This document shows positions 8,647 through 10,037 of a DNA stretch of 10,037 bases, piece after piece. The DNA comes from Chrysochromulina tobinii (lineage: Eukaryota; Haptophyta; Prymnesiales; Chrysochromulinaceae). Made by a program: the position numbers and the translations under genes. The stretch spans positions 1-10,037 of the forward strand of contig JWZX01001591.1 of NCBI GenBank assembly GCA_001275005.1. The letters run 5' to 3'. Within the stretch, counting starts at the first letter, position 1. Every line of letters begins with the position of its first letter. The notes below the pieces were generated by a model. It ran no database searches, was not told where the DNA came from, and was given only the letters and a program-made list of their open reading frames with translations.

Positions 8647-10037
8647 ATGGGGTATGTACATTTCTTACCGGTTCAGTATGTGCGCGGTGCGCGCGGCAAC
8701 AAGCGTTATGTTAGATTCGTCGTGGACGGATGTGGGGAAAACGAGCACGCCTTGTACGACCCACATACCAGGATCGGATCTGGCTTTCTGTCGACCTTTC
8801 TTTTCGACACCATGCGCGGCGGGCGCGTCCTGCTGCAATTCCTGCTCGTCGGAATGGCCCTCTTCCAAGTCGATACCTTCTCCATCGCGCCGACGTTTGC
8901 GACGGGCGCCTCGTCGGTCAAGGTCGAACGTCATGTGGCGCCGGAGCCCTTGGCGGACACCTCCGCCTCTCCGAGCCCTAATTCGTCGACGATCGTGGGC
9001 ACGGAACTCACCCACAGCCTCGACGACGGACCCGCGTTCCTCGTCTGCATCTCGGCCGCCGACTTGCCTCTGGCGGGCCGCCTCACGGCGTGCATCATCA
9101 ACGACGGCTCGTGCCCGAACACGATGTCGTGCCCGTACCTGTCCACCGCAGTCGGCGGCACTGGCCTCTGCCGCATCCCGGCTGGCAACTCCACCATCGA
9201 CCCGTGTGCCTTCTGCCGCGGTGCCGCGGGCCCGCGCGCTGGGCGCAACTCGACGACGGCCGACGACGGGCTGCGCAAGGGCGCGCGCCAGGTCTTTGAG
9301 GTCGCGCTCGAGGAACCCTTTTTCGAGGGCAAGCTCGGGGACGCTGACGTCAAGTACTACTCGTTCCCGTACGGCCAGACGAATGTGAACGCGGACGCGG
9401 CGGGCGGCGACCCCGTCGAGGAAGCGGCGAATAGGGGCGGGGTGCCTATGCGGTGGGTGGAGCGCTTCGACGGCGCACTCGTGCTGCTCGGGCTCGGGTT
9501 GCTCGGGTTCATCTTGGTTGCAGGTTGCTCGGAGCAGGATCGGTGCAGACCAAACAAGCGCTCCGCGAGTTGGTCGAAAACCAATCGCTCCTACCGTAAC
9601 AAGTGGTTCGAACTGGCCTTACTCGCGCTCTTGCTCCCGCGCGTCGCCGACGCACAGAGCGCCTACTTCACCGTCACCTCCGGCCCATGCACCGTCGATC
9701 CGAGCGCCCCGAACTGCATTCGCTCGCCCAACTTTCCGTCGGCTTACGGCGACAACCAGGCGTGCTCCATCACGTCGACCGCGCTCGCCATTGGAAGGCC
9801 CCTGACAGCGACCTCCTTTAGTACGGAGGCTAATTATGACTTTCTCCGCATACCTAGCCACCCGTCGGGCACGTTGACGAGCTTCCATGGAGGAGGCGGG
9901 CCTTCCAATTTCATCTTGGGCCCTGGGACGATCCAATGGTCTACAGACCACAGCGTCACCTCCACCGGCTGGCGAGTGTGCAGGTATCCGTCTCTCTGGC
10001 CTCCGTCGCCGCCGTCGCCGCCGTCGCCGCCGCCGCC
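8647..10037 (+). CDS. Membrane-associated secretory protein with CUB-like domain (3' end outside window)
   Basis: The frame is open without a stop from ATG 8647 (after TGA at 8632) to the window end, 463 codons. Met56 (8812) begins MRGGRVLLQFLLVGMALF, a good signal-peptide shape, so translation may start there. Residues 134-190 hold seven cysteines (134, 149, 156, 162, 175, 187, 190), with N-X-S/T sites at 112, 181 and 201. A hydrophobic stretch at 276-294 and another at 321-334 enclose a Lys/Arg-rich loop, suggesting a hairpin with the loop in the cytosol. Residues 340-445 look CUB-like: cysteines 348, 357, 373 and 445, SPNFPSAYG, NYDFL and TGWRVC. A Ser-Pro-Pro linker follows. CUB domains bind extracellular partners; a surface or secreted role is inferred. 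The second hydrophobic stretch ends RVADAQS like a signal peptide, so a fused or misjudged boundary is possible. Confidence 0.75.
   Translation, partial: MGYVHFLPVQYVRGARGNKRYVRFVVDGCGENEHALYDPHTRIGSGFLSTFLFDTMRGGRVLLQFLLVGMALFQVDTFSIAPTFATGASSVKVERHVAPEPLADTSASPSPNSSTIVGTELTHSLDDGPAFLVCISAADLPLAGRLTACIINDGSCPNTMSCPYLSTAVGGTGLCRIPAGNSTIDPCAFCRGAAGPRAGRNSTTADDGLRKGARQVFEVALEEPFFEGKLGDADVKYYSFPYGQTNVNADAAGGDPVEEAANRGGVPMRWVERFDGALVLLGLGLLGFILVAGCSEQDRCRPNKRSASWSKTNRSYRNKWFELALLALLLPRVADAQSAYFTVTSGPCTVDPSAPNCIRSPNFPSAYGDNQACSITSTALAIGRPLTATSFSTEANYDFLRIPSHPSGTLTSFHGGGGPSNFILGPGTIQWSTDHSVTSTGWRVCRYPSLWPPSPPSPPSPPP

Noticed and set aside
8654-9388. 244-codon Arg/Ser-rich frame
   Set aside because: It is a shifted frame over the CUB gene, whose own frame stays open for 463 codons with a recognisable Cys pattern.

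Overview
The window looks like nuclear DNA of a GC-rich unicellular eukaryotic alga. The evidence is a plus-strand gene split by very many short spliceosomal introns, one probable GC-AG intron, and a second gene with a CUB-like domain followed by a Ser-Pro-Pro linker of the kind common in haptophytes and similar algae. A haptophyte or pelagophyte is my best guess, but the sequence does not fix the lineage. I see no bacterial operons, rRNA, tRNA or CRISPR array.

Positions 1-8226 hold the 3' part of one long plus-strand gene for an Ala/Glu/Arg/Gln-rich coiled-coil protein. I could string together 24 exons and 23 introns in one continuous frame, giving at least 1617 codons. The chain passes phase 0 at most junctions and phases 2, 2, 2 and 1 at four junctions, where the split codons join correctly. 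Exons are coiled coil up to about 4250 and again at 4480-5480 and 7080-7850. They are broken by low-complexity segments (Ser/Pro/Thr at 4240-4470, AQHG repeats at 5880-6120, a 20-residue VGTDT repeat at 6881-7081). A compact SH3/Tudor-like module sits at 6366-6670, and the tail is probably acidic.

The introns are the striking part. Most are arrays of about 10-15 bp units built on CTGAT, CTAAT or CTCAT, each resembling a branchpoint. Several end in a shared 3' splice cassette, CTCCCTAATTTGGCAG. A second family carries a 28 bp element with the TGCATGCA palindrome and CTCACCACGGCGC. Again and again the last few codons of an exon, with the donor, are copied in tandem into the following intron. 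Two such copies make in-frame 30 nt microexons whose only differences from the source are synonymous. I read the locus as caught in the act of multiplying introns through tandem duplication of AGGT-containing exon ends.

Positions 8227-8646 are an intergenic spacer. Its first 120 bp are AT-rich, followed by small tandem repeats and a partial copy of the downstream gene's internal start region.

From 8647 (or 8812) to the right edge runs an uninterrupted frame of up to 463 codons for a membrane-associated secretory protein. It has a signal-like segment, a Cys-rich ectodomain with N-glycosylation sequons, a two-helix membrane hairpin around a basic loop, a CUB-like domain, and then a Ser-Pro-Pro linker cut by the window end. 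It has no visible intron, in sharp contrast to its neighbour.
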